The notes beneath the pieces were generated by a model. It was not told the origin of the DNA and made no database searches. It saw only the letters and a program-made list of their open reading frames with translations. Source: Pseudolabrys sp. (GTDB taxonomy: Bacteria; Pseudomonadota; Alphaproteobacteria; Rhizobiales; Xanthobacteraceae). Taken from it: DNA of 64,000 nt. Location: the NCBI GenBank assembly GCA_029980465.1, contig JARYIJ010000001.1, positions 930,001 to 994,000 of the forward strand, in the 5' to 3' direction. Below are positions 16,867 through 25,194 of the stretch, one piece after another (positions within the stretch are counted from its first letter, which is position 1; the number at the start of each line of letters is the position of its first letter). The position numbers and the translations under genes are program-made.

Positions 16867-17706
16867 TCAGCGCTTGACGATGACGACCTCGAGATACTCG
16901 CCCGGCACCACCATCGTGCCGTCCTTGGCGACGTTCAGGCGGTCGATCAGCGCCGCGATGTCGGCGAGCATCGACGCCTGCGCGTCGGCCGGCAGCGCTG
17001 CGACCGCCTTGTGAACCGGGCCGTAATAGGTCTTGAACACGTCGATCCAGTGCTGCGCCGAGCGATAGCGGAACATGAAGTCGCGCGGCGGCGCTGCGAT
17101 CGAGGCAGCGCCGGCGCCGAACAGCTCGCGCAGATGCGCGGGCGTGCCCCACAGCAGCGGCGACTTCACGCCGGCCGGCGGCGGCATATATTTGCCGATC
17201 ACCTTGAACAACTGGCCGATGAAGCCTTCGGGCGTCCAGTTGGCGAGGCCGATCTTGCCGCCGGGCTTGCAGACGCGCATCATCTCCGATGCCGCCTTGG
17301 CCTGGTCCGGCGTGAACATCACGCCATAGGTCGACACCACGACGTCGAAGCTGTTGTCGGCAAACGGCAGCGCCTCGGCATCGGCTTCCTTGAAATCGAT
17401 CGCCCAGCCTTCCGCCTCGGCGCGAATCCTGCCGCGCTTGAGCAGCGCGCCGACATAGTCGGTCGAGGTGACGCGGCACCAGCGCCGCGCCGCCGCGAGC
17501 GTGACGTTGCCGTTGCCGGCGGCGACATCGAGCACGCTTTGGCCGGCGCGCAAGTCGAGCGCCTCGCACAACGTCTCGCCGACGATCTGGAGCGTCGCGC
17601 CGACGACGGCATAGTCTCCGGACGACCACGCGCCCTGCTGACGGGTCTTGATGGCATTGAGGTCGACGGCCGGCGCTGAATCGGTCTTGCTCACTGCGAC
17701 GTTCAT
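16867..17706 (-). CDS. Class I SAM-dependent methyltransferase
   Basis: The 279-residue cytosolic protein carries a Rossmann methyltransferase fold. Motif I is VLDVAAGNGNVTLAAAR (about 60-75), the acidic end of strand 2 is TSTDY, motif II is ADAEALPFADNSFDVVVSTYGVMF, and motif III is CKPGGKIGLANW. It resembles the UbiE/SmtA-like broad class with no substrate signature. It is transcribed divergently from the AraC-TPR regulator gene across 145 bases containing two inverted repeats, so that regulator is a likely controller. Substrate unknown. Confidence 0.87.
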   Translation of the reverse strand: MNVAVSKTDSAPAVDLNAIKTRQQGAWSSGDYAVVGATLQIVGETLCEALDLRAGQSVLDVAAGNGNVTLAAARRWCRVTSTDYVGALLKRGRIRAEAEGWAIDFKEADAEALPFADNSFDVVVSTYGVMFTPDQAKAASEMMRVCKPGGKIGLANWTPEGFIGQLFKVIGKYMPPPAGVKSPLLWGTPAHLRELFGAGAASIAAPPRDFMFRYRSAQHWIDVFKTYYGPVHKAVAALPADAQASMLADIAALIDRLNVAKDGTMVVPGEYLEVVIVKR

Positions 17707-17775
17707 GGGATGACCCCTTTTTTCCAGTGGGGAAACTGGCCGAGTTGAGCGCTCGCGGCAGGTCCGCGGCTATCC

Positions 17776-17810
17776 GTATTCCGCAATACAGTTCAAAATC
17801 CGCAGGATTT
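17776..17810. promoter_or_regulatory. Two adjacent inverted repeats in a divergent promoter region
   Basis: GTATT-CCGC-AATAC (17776-17789) and AAATCC-GCA-GGATTT (17796-17810) are two perfect small palindromes whose centres are about 20-21 bases apart, that is two helical turns. Both contain a TCCGCA core. They lie between the methyltransferase start (17706) and the AraC-type regulator start (17852), so they are candidate operators for that regulator. Confidence 0.45.
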
Positions 17811-17851
17811 GCCGTAGAATATCTTTATCGGCGCTTTGAAGGCCGGGCACC

Positions 17852-19045
17852 ATGGACAACGGGCGATTGTCGCAGTTCGACTTCGGCGGACTGATGAACC
17901 GCGCTCGCGAGGCGTTGCCGGCCGACCTCGCCCGCGCCGTCAAATGGATCAACTCCCATCTGTCGGAGCCGGTACGCATCGATATGCTGGCGCAGGTTGC
18001 CGGCGTGCCGCCGCGCACGCTTGAAGCCCACTTCCGCCAGTACCTCAACACGACGCCGCTCGGCTGGCTGCGCCGCATGCGGCTCGCCGCCGCGCGCCAG
18101 GCCTTGCTGACCTCCGGCGGCGCGGTCAGCGTGACCGCGGCGGCGACGCGGGCCGGATTCAGCCAGCTCGGACGCTTCTCCGGCGCCTATCGCGAGGCGT
18201 TCGGCGAATTGCCGTCGCAGACACGGCGGCGCGCGGGACAACACGGACCGCGCGGCGCTGGCGAGATCGACGACCGCGCCGTGCTGCTGACGTGGCGCGC
18301 GGTCACCGAGGCCTATCAGGTCGCGCCGGATAGTTGCAGCGCCGCGCTCGACGACGTCGCGCAGGCGCAGGAACTGGCGCCGCGCTACGGCCTCGCCAAG
18401 GCGCTGCAAGCCTGGTGCATCGGCCAGAGCGCGGTTCACAATTTCCATATGCAGGACTTGAACGCTCAAGGCGGCGGCCGTGCGCAGTCGATCGGCCTGG
18501 CGGCGGAAGCCGAAGCGCTCGCGCCCGATGACGCGCTGGCGCTGAGCCTGTGCAGCGGCGCGCTGACGCTAGCGCACCGCCTCGACGACGCCGATCGGCT
18601 GATCGAGCGCGCCATCGCAATGGACCCGTGGTCGGCGCTAATCTGGCTGCGGCGCGGCTGGATCTCGGCCTATAGCGGCGACAGCGACGCCGCGATCCGC
18701 GAGCTCGATCTGACGATGCGGCTGATGCCGTTCGAGCCGGTCCGCCATATCGTGCTGATCGGCATCGGCTGCGCGCATTTCGCCGCCGGCCGGTACGACC
18801 ACGCCGCGCGCTGGGTCCGTGAAGGCGTGAAGGCGAACCCTGGCTCGTTCTGGGCCGAGCGCGTCGCCATCGCCGCGGCCGCCCATCTCGGCGCGCGCGG
18901 CGAGGCACGGCGCGGCGCACGCGCGCTGCTGCGCAAGGACCCCGACTTCACGATCGAGACGGCGCGCCGGGCATGGCCGGTGACGCCGGATTTCCGCGCG
19001 CGGCTGGGCGACGGCCTCGCGCTCGCCGGCGTGCCGCGCGCCTGA
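17852..19045 (+). CDS. AraC-type regulator with N-terminal HTH and C-terminal TPR-like region
   Basis: The 397-residue protein has its AraC-type DNA-binding domain at the N-terminus (about 25-125: AVKWINSHLSEPVRIDMLAQVAGVPPRTLEAHFRQ, then LGWLRRMRLAAARQALL and AATRAGFSQLGRFSGAYREAFGELP). A linker and ~270 residues of helical repeats follow (AEALAPDDALALSLCSGAL, RAIAMDPWSALIWLRRGWISAYSGDSDAAIRELDLTMRLMP). In classical AraC proteins the HTH is C-terminal, so this order is reversed. The helical repeats could sense a protein partner or ligand. It is divergent from a methyltransferase gene and probably regulates it. Confidence 0.85.
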   Translation: MDNGRLSQFDFGGLMNRAREALPADLARAVKWINSHLSEPVRIDMLAQVAGVPPRTLEAHFRQYLNTTPLGWLRRMRLAAARQALLTSGGAVSVTAAATRAGFSQLGRFSGAYREAFGELPSQTRRRAGQHGPRGAGEIDDRAVLLTWRAVTEAYQVAPDSCSAALDDVAQAQELAPRYGLAKALQAWCIGQSAVHNFHMQDLNAQGGGRAQSIGLAAEAEALAPDDALALSLCSGALTLAHRLDDADRLIERAIAMDPWSALIWLRRGWISAYSGDSDAAIRELDLTMRLMPFEPVRHIVLIGIGCAHFAAGRYDHAARWVREGVKANPGSFWAERVAIAAAAHLGARGEARRGARALLRKDPDFTIETARRAWPVTPDFRARLGDGLALAGVPRA

Positions 19046-19070
19046 AACAGCGCGCGCGAATTGAAGTCGA

Positions 19071-19904
19071 TTATGCCGGCTTGAGCGCGGAAAAACGTCC
19101 GCCGCCGAGCGCCGCTTCGTTCACCAGCGCGACGAAGCGCACGTAGCTTTCATAGAAGGCATCGTGTCCCGCCGCGGTCTTGGCCGCCTGCGCCTCGCCG
19201 CGCAGCTTGAGATACATCGCGAGACGTTCTTTCAGGATGGCAGCCCATTCGGCGGTGAGGTCCTGCGGCGGCTCGACGGCAAAGCCGCAGCTTTCGATCA
19301 GCGCGACATAGGCCGGCATGTCCATCTGGCTGGTGACGGCCATGCCCGCCCACATGAGCTTCGCGTCGGCGTCCGAGAACGGCTTGTGCGCCACCCAATC
19401 GGTGAAGGCGAGCCGGCCGCCGGGCTTGAGGATGCGATGCGCCTCGCGCAGCGCTCTTGCCTTGTCGGGGACGTGCAGGAAAGCCTCCTGGCTCAACACG
19501 GCATCGACGCTGCGGTCGGCGAGCGGCACCGCCATCACGTCGCCTTCGATGACGCGGACCTTGTCTTGCAGGCCGACGAGGCGGGTGAGTTCGTTGGCGC
19601 CTTTGACGCGCGCGGGCGTCAGCTCGATGCCGGTGACGTCGACGCCGTAATGCGTCGCGTAGTAGCGCGCCGGACCGGCGAGGCCGGCGCAGAAATCCGC
19701 AACCTTCCAGCCGGGCTGGAGCCGCGCGGCCTTCGCCAGCGCGTCGTTGGCGGCAAGGCCGCCGTAGTGATCCTGATCGTGCGGCAGCAACTCGTCCGGC
19801 GCGACATTGTCGAGGTTGCCGCGCGCCGTCATCAGCTTGGCGCGGATGATGTCGGCCGAGATCGGATGGCGCTCGTAGAAGTCGATGGCGGAGCGGATGG
19901 TCAT
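19071..19904 (-). CDS. Class I SAM-dependent methyltransferase (sarcosine/glycine methyltransferase-like architecture)
   Basis: The 277-residue protein shows motif I as WKVADFCAGLAGPARYYA (about 66-83), DVTGIELTPARVKGANEL, the acidic turn VIEGDVMAVPLADRSVDAVLSQEAFLHVPDKARAL and LKPGGRLAFTDWV. The leader with a HYGGL segment before the fold recalls small-molecule N-methyltransferases such as those making sarcosine or dimethylglycine, and cyclopropane-synthase-like enzymes. No biosynthetic neighbours confirm this. It is convergent with the AraC-TPR gene. Substrate unknown. Confidence 0.85.
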   Translation of the reverse strand: MTIRSAIDFYERHPISADIIRAKLMTARGNLDNVAPDELLPHDQDHYGGLAANDALAKAARLQPGWKVADFCAGLAGPARYYATHYGVDVTGIELTPARVKGANELTRLVGLQDKVRVIEGDVMAVPLADRSVDAVLSQEAFLHVPDKARALREAHRILKPGGRLAFTDWVAHKPFSDADAKLMWAGMAVTSQMDMPAYVALIESCGFAVEPPQDLTAEWAAILKERLAMYLKLRGEAQAAKTAAGHDAFYESYVRFVALVNEAALGGGRFSALKPA

Positions 19905-20349
19905 GTTCCTTCAACCCTCATCCTGACAGCCTGACCGGAAATGATGCCGGGTTTTCAAGCTTGTGTCCCGGGCGCAGCGCAGCGTGAAACGATGCGCTGC
20001 AGACCCGGGATCCCGGTTTCTTGGTCACTAAAAACCGGGGTCCCGGCTCTGCGGTGCATCACTTTGCCATAGCGCGTCGAAGATGCGCTATGGCTCGTGC
20101 TGCACCGCGTCCGGGACACGTCGTTGATTTTGATGGGTCTTTTCGAGTCAGACTCTGAGGAGCCCGAGTCAACGGGTCCGCGCAAAGCGCTGCCCGATGA
20201 TAAACTCCGCAAAGACGTCTCGAAGGATGAGGACCGAACAATGGCGTCACGGTTCGAGACGCACCACGCAAGTCGGGCCTGCCCGACTTGCGCAAGAATA
20301 GACCGATGTCGGGTAAACCCGACATCGGTGGCGCTCCTCACCATGAGGA
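19905..20349. other. Gene-free stretch holding repeat copy B
   Basis: No gene is seen between the methyltransferase start and the yqeY stop. About 280 of the 445 bases are the dispersed repeat. The remainder next to yqeY contains two short inverted units (CAAGTCGGGC-CTG-CCCGACTTG at about 20270 and CGATGTCGGG-TAAA-CCCGACATCG at about 20306) that would be hairpins 3' of yqeY. Confidence 0.6.
19958..20240 (-). repeat. Dispersed repeat, copy B (longest copy)
   Basis: Read on the minus strand, this copy matches copies A and C through CTGACTCGAAAAGACCCATCAAAATCAACG-CGTGTCCCGGACGCGGTGCAGCACGAGCCATA, then the GCGCATCTTCGACGCGCTATGGC hairpin, then CCGCAGAGCCGGGACCCCGG and a terminal GGTCTGCAGCGCATCGTTTCACGCTGCGCTGCGCCCGGGACACAAGCTTG block. 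It also keeps an upstream part (GGCAGCGCTTTGCGCGGACCCGTT) matching copy A. Length and internal hairpins suggest a mobile or structural non-coding element. Confidence 0.8.
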
Positions 20350-20802
20350 TCAGGAGCTCAGCTTCGCCTTCACCAGTCCCGACGCCTTGCCCATGTCCAT
20401 CTGCCCGGCGTACCGGCCGCGCAAGAGGCCGATCACCTTGCCCATGTCCTTCATGCCGGCGGCGGCGCTCTCCTTGATCGCGGCGTCGATGGCGGCGGCC
20501 ATCTCGGCGTCCGGCATCTGCTTCGGCAGGTAGCCGGAGATGATGGCGATCTCTTCTTCCTCCTGCTTCACCAGGTCGGCGCGACCGCCCTTCCTGTAGA
20601 GCTCGACCGACTCCTGGCGCTGCTTGATCATCTTCTGCAGGATCGTCAGCACTTCGGCGTCGCCGAGCGGCTTGCCCGTGGTGCGCGCCTCGATGTCGGC
20701 GTTCTTGAGCGTCGAATTGACCATGCGCAGCGTCGAGACGGCGCGCTCGTTCCTGGCCTTCATCGCCTCGGTCAGGGCCTTGTTGATGTCGTCGCGGAGC
20801 AT
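20350..20802 (-). CDS. GatB/YqeY domain protein
   Basis: The 150-residue protein is a full-length YqeY family member: MLRDDINKALTEAMKARNERAVSTLRMVNSTLKNADIEAR at the start, SGYLPKQM in the middle, and GKVIGLLRGRYAGQMDMGKASGLVKAKL at the end, the domain shared with the tail of GatB. It may bind tRNA or assist aminoacyl-tRNA amidation, but no role is firmly established. It starts 42 bases after the stop of the carboxymuconolactone decarboxylase-like gene on the same strand. Synteny with carA and dnaG nearby is usual in Alphaproteobacteria. Confidence 0.93.
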   Translation of the reverse strand: MLRDDINKALTEAMKARNERAVSTLRMVNSTLKNADIEARTTGKPLGDAEVLTILQKMIKQRQESVELYRKGGRADLVKQEEEEIAIISGYLPKQMPDAEMAAAIDAAIKESAAAGMKDMGKVIGLLRGRYAGQMDMGKASGLVKAKLSS

Positions 20803-20844
20803 GAAGTCTCTTTCCTGGAATGATTGTTGTTGCAGGCGGCAGGG

Positions 20845-21255
20845 CTATTTCACCTTGCCCATCTCCTTGAGCACCTCGTTGGCCGCCATGAACGCATCGA
20901 GGCCGGCCGGAATGCCGCAATAGGCGGTCGCGTGAATGAGGATTTCCTTGATCTCGTCGACGGTGACGCCGTTGGTGATGGCGCCGCGCACGTGCAGCTT
21001 GAGCTCGTGCACCCGGCCAAGCGCGGTCAGCATCGCGAGGTTGATCTTGCTGCGCGTCTTCTTGTCGAGCGTCGGCCGGCCCCAGGCATAGCCCCAGCCC
21101 CATTCGGTGGCGATGTGCTGGATCGCCATCGTGAATTCGTTGGCATTGTTGAGCGAGCTGTCGACGTAGTCGTCGCCCAGCACCTCGCGGCGCAGCTTGA
21201 GCCCGCGCTCGAACAGGTCGCCCATCGTTTCCTTGGGGTCGTGCTGATGGCCCAT
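20845..21255 (-). CDS. Carboxymuconolactone decarboxylase family protein
   Basis: The 136-residue all-helical protein has the CMD signature: LTALGRVHELKLHVRGAITNGVTVDEIKEILIHATAYCGIPAG, with one cysteine in the AYCG position and a His pair, but no CxxC peroxidase pair. 4-Carboxymuconolactone decarboxylase (PcaC) acts in the protocatechuate branch. However, this gene lies 19 bases downstream of a gentisate dioxygenase gene on the same strand, so it may act on another ring-cleavage product. Length is close to PcaC (~130). Assignment to PcaC proper is uncertain. Confidence 0.85.
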   Translation of the reverse strand: MGHQHDPKETMGDLFERGLKLRREVLGDDYVDSSLNNANEFTMAIQHIATEWGWGYAWGRPTLDKKTRSKINLAMLTALGRVHELKLHVRGAITNGVTVDEIKEILIHATAYCGIPAGLDAFMAANEVLKEMGKVK

Positions 21256-21274
21256 CGTGATGTCCCGCCGCCGG

Positions 21275-22399
21275 CTAGTTGATGCGCTGGTGGCCCTGGT
21301 TCTCGCCGAATGCTTCCTCGCGGTAAAGCCCGAGCGCGTGCATCACCGGCAAATCGTTGAAGCAGAACAGGCAGGCGTCGTCGGACGCCGAGGCGTTGCC
21401 GTGCTCGTGGAAGGCCCACGACGGCACGCAGAAGATGTCGTGGCGCTTCCAGTCGAAGCGCTTGCCGCCGATGATCGAATAGCCCTCGCCCTTGGCGACC
21501 TGATAGACCGACGAGCCGGTATGACGATGCGCGCGCGTCTTCTCGCCGGGACGCAGCATCTGCATCGAGGCGCCGATCGTCTGCATCACCGGGCCGCCGG
21601 TCTGCGGATTGACGTAATTCATCAGAACGCCGTCGAACGGCGAGCCGTCGGTCGCGCTAGCGTAGCGTGCGAGCGACTCGTAGGTCGGCTCCCACTCGTA
21701 TTTGAGCAGCGGCGAATACTTCTTGTCCCAGTCGCTGCCGGCCGGCGCGAGACCCGGCCCGCCCCATGAGTTGGTGGCATCGTCGACCGGATAGCCGACC
21801 GGCTGCTGCATGTCGGGATGCACCTTGTAGAAGTTCGCCTCGAGCGCGTTGACGAGCGGGATGTCGAGCCCGTCCTGCCAGATGCATTCGGAGCCGGAGG
21901 CGTCGACGCCGTGCTCGTGCCACGAGCCGTTCGGCGTGAGCACGAAGTCGTTCTCGCCGAGCGTCATCTTGTGGCCGTCGACGATGGTGTAGGCGCCCCT
22001 GCCTTCCATGATGAAGCGCAGCGCCGAGGCCGAATGCTGGTGCGCCGAGGCGACCTCGCCCGGCTTCATCACCTGCAGGCCGGAATAGAGCCAGCCGACG
22101 GCGGCGGCGACATCGCGCCGGCCGGGATTGTTGAGATAGATGACGCGGCGGCCGGCCTTCTCCGGCGACACCAGCTCGAGCGAGCGCAGCACGTGGTCGC
22201 GCAGGTCGGCATAACGCCACAGCACCGGCTGCGACTCGGACTTCGGCTCCCACGGCTCGATCTTGTTGGCGACGGTCCACAACGCCGCGGCGTCGAATCG
22301 CTCGAGGTCGCCGTAATAGGCCGCGAGTTCCGGCGTATCCTCCACATTGGCCCGTCCGGCCACGTCTTCCCGGTAGTTTTCGCGCGCTGGACCGGTCAT
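21275..22399 (-). CDS. Gentisate 1,2-dioxygenase family, bicupin ring-cleavage enzyme
   Basis: The 374-residue Fe(II) dioxygenase is expected to open the ring of gentisate (or 1-hydroxy-2-naphthoate/salicylate-type substrates). The first cupin carries the metal ligands in GEVASAHQHSASALRFIMEG (His-x-His) and in SWHEHG. The second cupin repeats the pattern as KTRAHRHTGSSVYQV and WAFHEHG. I chose the ATG at 22399 because a strong ribosome site (AAGGAGG) lies just upstream; longer starts overlap the carA gene region. It heads an operon with the CMD-like gene and yqeY and is divergent from carA. The later steps of the gentisate path are not in the window. Confidence 0.9.
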   Translation of the reverse strand: MTGPARENYREDVAGRANVEDTPELAAYYGDLERFDAAALWTVANKIEPWEPKSESQPVLWRYADLRDHVLRSLELVSPEKAGRRVIYLNNPGRRDVAAAVGWLYSGLQVMKPGEVASAHQHSASALRFIMEGRGAYTIVDGHKMTLGENDFVLTPNGSWHEHGVDASGSECIWQDGLDIPLVNALEANFYKVHPDMQQPVGYPVDDATNSWGGPGLAPAGSDWDKKYSPLLKYEWEPTYESLARYASATDGSPFDGVLMNYVNPQTGGPVMQTIGASMQMLRPGEKTRAHRHTGSSVYQVAKGEGYSIIGGKRFDWKRHDIFCVPSWAFHEHGNASASDDACLFCFNDLPVMHALGLYREEAFGENQGHQRIN

Positions 22400-22491
22400 T
22401 CCCGCCTCCTTCATAACCACGGAGGAAAGGCCGGAACCGGCCCTTGCCTCGCCCGCCATAATACGCAAGTAAGTGGCCAGAGAAACCAACC

Positions 22492-23700
22492 ATGCCCCAG
22501 CAGCAAACATCCGGCGGATGGGCTGAGCCCAAAGCCACCGCACTCCTGGTGCTGGCCGACGGAACCGTATTTGAAGGCGCCGGCCTCGGCGCCACCGGTC
22601 ATGCCGTTGGCGAGGTCTGCTTCAACACGGCGATGACGGGCTACGAGGAAATCCTCACCGATCCGTCCTACGCCGGGCAGATCATCACCTTCACCTTCCC
22701 GCACATCGGCAATGTCGGCACCAACCGCGACGACATCGAAAGCGTGAACATGGCGGCGCGGCCGGGAGCCTGCGGCGTCATTCTTCATTCCGCGATCACC
22801 GCGCCGTCGAACTACCGCTCGGCCGAGCATCTCGACGCCTGGCTCAAGGCGCGCAACGTCATCGGCCTGTCCGGCATCGACACGCGGGCGCTGACGTCGC
22901 TGATCCGCGAGAAGGGCATGCCGAACGCGGTGATCGCGCACCAGCCATCCGGCACGTTCGATCTCGCCGCGCTCAAGACAGAAGCCGCGGCCTGGCCCGG
23001 CCTCGTCGGCATGGATCTCGTGCCGCAAGTCACGAGCGCGCAGCGTTTCTCCTGGGACGAGACGCCGTGGGAATGGGGCAAGGGCTACGGCAAGCAGACC
23101 GCGCCCGAATTCCACGTTGTCGCGGTCGACTACGGCATCAAGCGCAACATCCTGCGGCTGCTCGCCGGCGTCGGCTGCAAGGTCACGGTGGTGCCGGCGA
23201 CGACGACGGCCGATGAGATCATGGCGCTGAAGCCGGACGGCGTGTTCCTGTCGAACGGCCCGGGCGATCCGGCCGAGACCGGCAAATATGCCGTGCCGGT
23301 CATCAAGCAGGTGATCGAGACCGGCACGCCGACCTTCGGCATCTGTCTTGGCCACCAGATGCTTGGCATCGCGGTCGGCGGCAAGACCGTGAAGATGCAT
23401 CAGGGCCATCACGGCGCCAATCATCCGGTGAAGGACGTGACGACCGGCAAGGTCGAAATCACGTCGATGAACCACGGCTTCGCGCTCGACAAGGACTCGC
23501 TGCCGAAGAACGTCGAGCAGACGCACTTCTCGCTGTTCGACGGCTCGAACTGCGGCATCGCGCTGAGAGACAAGCCGGTGTTCTCGGTGCAGTACCACCC
23601 CGAGGCGTCGCCCGGCCCGCGCGATTCGCACTATCTGTTCATGCGCTTCGTCGACATGATGCGCGCCAACAAGGCCGGCAAGCAGCGCAAGATTGCTTAG
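22492..23700 (+). CDS. carA: Carbamoyl-phosphate synthase small subunit
   Basis: The 402-residue glutaminase subunit frees ammonia from glutamine for CarB, feeding arginine and pyrimidine synthesis. The N-terminal CPSase_sm domain is clear (LVLADGTVFEGAGLGA, CFNTAMTGYEEILTDPSYAGQI), followed by a class I amidotransferase domain (from about 205) with VDYGIKRNILRLL, the nucleophile Cys near residue 285 in GICLGHQ and the His/Glu pair in QYHPEASPGP. The gene is separated from carB by about 3.2 kb of unrelated genes, as is common in Alphaproteobacteria. Its stop overlaps, tail to tail, the nucleoside phosphorylase gene. Confidence 0.97.
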   Translation: MPQQQTSGGWAEPKATALLVLADGTVFEGAGLGATGHAVGEVCFNTAMTGYEEILTDPSYAGQIITFTFPHIGNVGTNRDDIESVNMAARPGACGVILHSAITAPSNYRSAEHLDAWLKARNVIGLSGIDTRALTSLIREKGMPNAVIAHQPSGTFDLAALKTEAAAWPGLVGMDLVPQVTSAQRFSWDETPWEWGKGYGKQTAPEFHVVAVDYGIKRNILRLLAGVGCKVTVVPATTTADEIMALKPDGVFLSNGPGDPAETGKYAVPVIKQVIETGTPTFGICLGHQMLGIAVGGKTVKMHQGHHGANHPVKDVTTGKVEITSMNHGFALDKDSLPKNVEQTHFSLFDGSNCGIALRDKPVFSVQYHPEASPGPRDSHYLFMRFVDMMRANKAGKQRKIA

Positions 23701-24485
23701 CTCAAGCTATCCGCAAGCGGCACCAGCGATTCGAGCACGACGAGTGCGTCCGCCGTGCCATCCGCTTCCCCCTTTTCAAAATCATCTCCAGCCTGTCCCA
23801 TCATGTTGGTGACATGCGCAAGGCAGAGCACCGATTGGCCGTTTGCGCGCGCGAAGGCGTAGAGCGCGGCCGCCTCCATTTCGACGGCGAGAATGCCTTC
23901 GGCGGCCGCCGCCTCTATCGCTTCAGCGGTTTCGCGAAACGGCGCGTCGGTCGTCCAGGTTGCGCCTGTGAAGACACGTTGTCCTGTATCGGCCAGGGCG
24001 CGCCTGGCTTTCGCGATGAGTCCCGCATCCGCTTCGGCATAGTCGGCGGGCGGCGCATAGTGATAACTCGTTCCCTCATCGCGCAGGGCACGGTCGATAA
24101 TGACGAAATAAGGTGTCGGGCCGGATGAGGTTATTTGCCCTGATGAGGTCAGGCTAATGAGCAGTTGGCAACCCGAGGCGCACAACTCCTCGGCAATGAG
24201 CACTGCAAAGGAAGAGCCGACTGCACAGCCGATGATGCCGACGGTGCGGCCAGCGAGTGTGAAGACGTCAAGCTGCGTGTGATAGCAGGGCCATGCGTCG
24301 AAGCGTTTGGCGCGCCCATCCGCCCGCAAGCGGCGCACAATGTCGCCATCCGGGTCGAGAATACAGACGGGAGGCACCGGCACGTCCGGCAGCCCCTTTT
24401 GCCGCCGCGCCTCACGTAGCAAGGCGGCTGGCCGAAATATCGACGCAGCATTTGTCAGCTTCGTGCGCAGGATCGGCGGCTTCAC
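23697..24485 (-). CDS. Nucleoside phosphorylase family protein (PNP/UDP type)
   Basis: The 262-residue protein matches the PNP_UDP_1 fold: the phosphate-loop region GIIGCAVGSSFAVLIAEEL, a central sheet with LISLTSSGQI, and the ribose-binding EMEAAALYAFARANGQ segment (EMEAAA is the family hallmark). Such enzymes cleave purine or pyrimidine nucleosides, or methylthioadenosine. The base specificity cannot be read. It starts at a GTG that overlaps the stop of the upstream methyltransferase (GTGA), so the two are coupled. The pairing with a methyltransferase suggests a modified nucleoside or SAM-derived nucleoside as substrate. Confidence 0.82.
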   Translation of the reverse strand: MKPPILRTKLTNAASIFRPAALLREARRQKGLPDVPVPPVCILDPDGDIVRRLRADGRAKRFDAWPCYHTQLDVFTLAGRTVGIIGCAVGSSFAVLIAEELCASGCQLLISLTSSGQITSSGPTPYFVIIDRALRDEGTSYHYAPPADYAEADAGLIAKARRALADTGQRVFTGATWTTDAPFRETAEAIEAAAAEGILAVEMEAAALYAFARANGQSVLCLAHVTNMMGQAGDDFEKGEADGTADALVVLESLVPLADSLS

Positions 24486-25090
24486 GATGGAACCAAGCCG
24501 CGCCGAAAGACAATGCCGTAATGATAAGGCGGGAGCTCCACGATGCGTTCGAAGGCGAGCCCCCCGGCTTCGACAGATTGGCGCGTTTCCTGCGGACTCA
24601 TGCGCAGTTCGGTTTTCGGGCCGCGCGGCTCGCGCAGCACGACCGTTTCTTCACGGGGGCGCTTATGCCAGTTGACGATAGCAAACACGCCTTGGTCTTT
24701 AAGGGTATTGCGAACGGCGCGCACAAGGCGCGCCCGATCGGGAACGCCATGAAAAACATTCGCCATGAAGATGAAGTCGGCAGGCGCCGCCAGCGAGGCG
24801 ACGCTGAACGCGTCCCCAACGTTAAAGACGGCGTTCGACACGCCTGCTTTTTCGAGCCGCTGACGGGTGACCTCGACCAGCGCCGGGTCGATATCAATGG
24901 CGTTCACGCGCGCGGCGACGCGCGCCATTGGCAGTGTGAACCAGCCATCGCCGCAGCACAGATCCACGGCGCTGTCGCCGGTTTTGAGGCCAACGCGCGC
25001 GAGAACGTCCGCGGGATCAGGCCATAGCGTTTCCCACCAGCCGGTATTCGGCATCTCCGTCCCGACGAAGAATCCTTCAAGCCGGCTCAT
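24482..25090 (-). CDS. Class I SAM-dependent methyltransferase, coupled to the nucleoside phosphorylase
   Basis: The ~202-residue protein has the start MSRLEGFFVGTEMP and a conserved WWETLWPDPADVL segment, then motif I AVDLCCGDGWFTLPMAR, INAIDIDPALVEVTRQRLE-like, GDAFSVASLAAPADFIFMANVFHGVPD and LKDQGVFAIVNWHKRPREE. The ending PPYHYGIVFRRG is compact. I choose the ATG at 25090; a GTG at 25138 is open but would put the start within 10 bases of the palindromic operator. It is transcribed away from a broken ArsR-type gene, with the perfect palindrome at 25146-25165 between them. Substrate unknown. Confidence 0.82.
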   Translation of the reverse strand: MSRLEGFFVGTEMPNTGWWETLWPDPADVLARVGLKTGDSAVDLCCGDGWFTLPMARVAARVNAIDIDPALVEVTRQRLEKAGVSNAVFNVGDAFSVASLAAPADFIFMANVFHGVPDRARLVRAVRNTLKDQGVFAIVNWHKRPREETVVLREPRGPKTELRMSPQETRQSVEAGGLAFERIVELPPYHYGIVFRRGLVPS

Positions 25091-25145
25091 GGGGGCCTGT
25101 TGCAGGTGGTCATCGCCCTCGCGTATAGGGCCCGCCACGGATATG

Positions 25146-25165
25146 ATTCAACTAGTCAGTTGAAT
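25146..25165. promoter_or_regulatory. Perfect 20-bp palindromic operator (ATTCAACT-AGTC-AGTTGAAT)
   Basis: Two perfect 8-bp arms flank a 4-base centre. It lies in the ~100-bp gap between the methyltransferase start and the ATG of the ArsR-type remnant. AT-rich TTCAA/TTGAA palindromes are typical ArsR/SmtB-family targets, so this is probably the operator of the now broken regulator. It stands out from the GC-rich surroundings. Confidence 0.7.
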
Positions 25166-25194
25166 GATCATTTTAGGAGAATGGTCTGTCAAGG

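Noticed and set aside
19955-21103. Long minus-strand frame crossing yqeY and repeat copy B
   Set aside because: It is out of frame with yqeY and the CMD gene and joins unrelated non-coding DNA.
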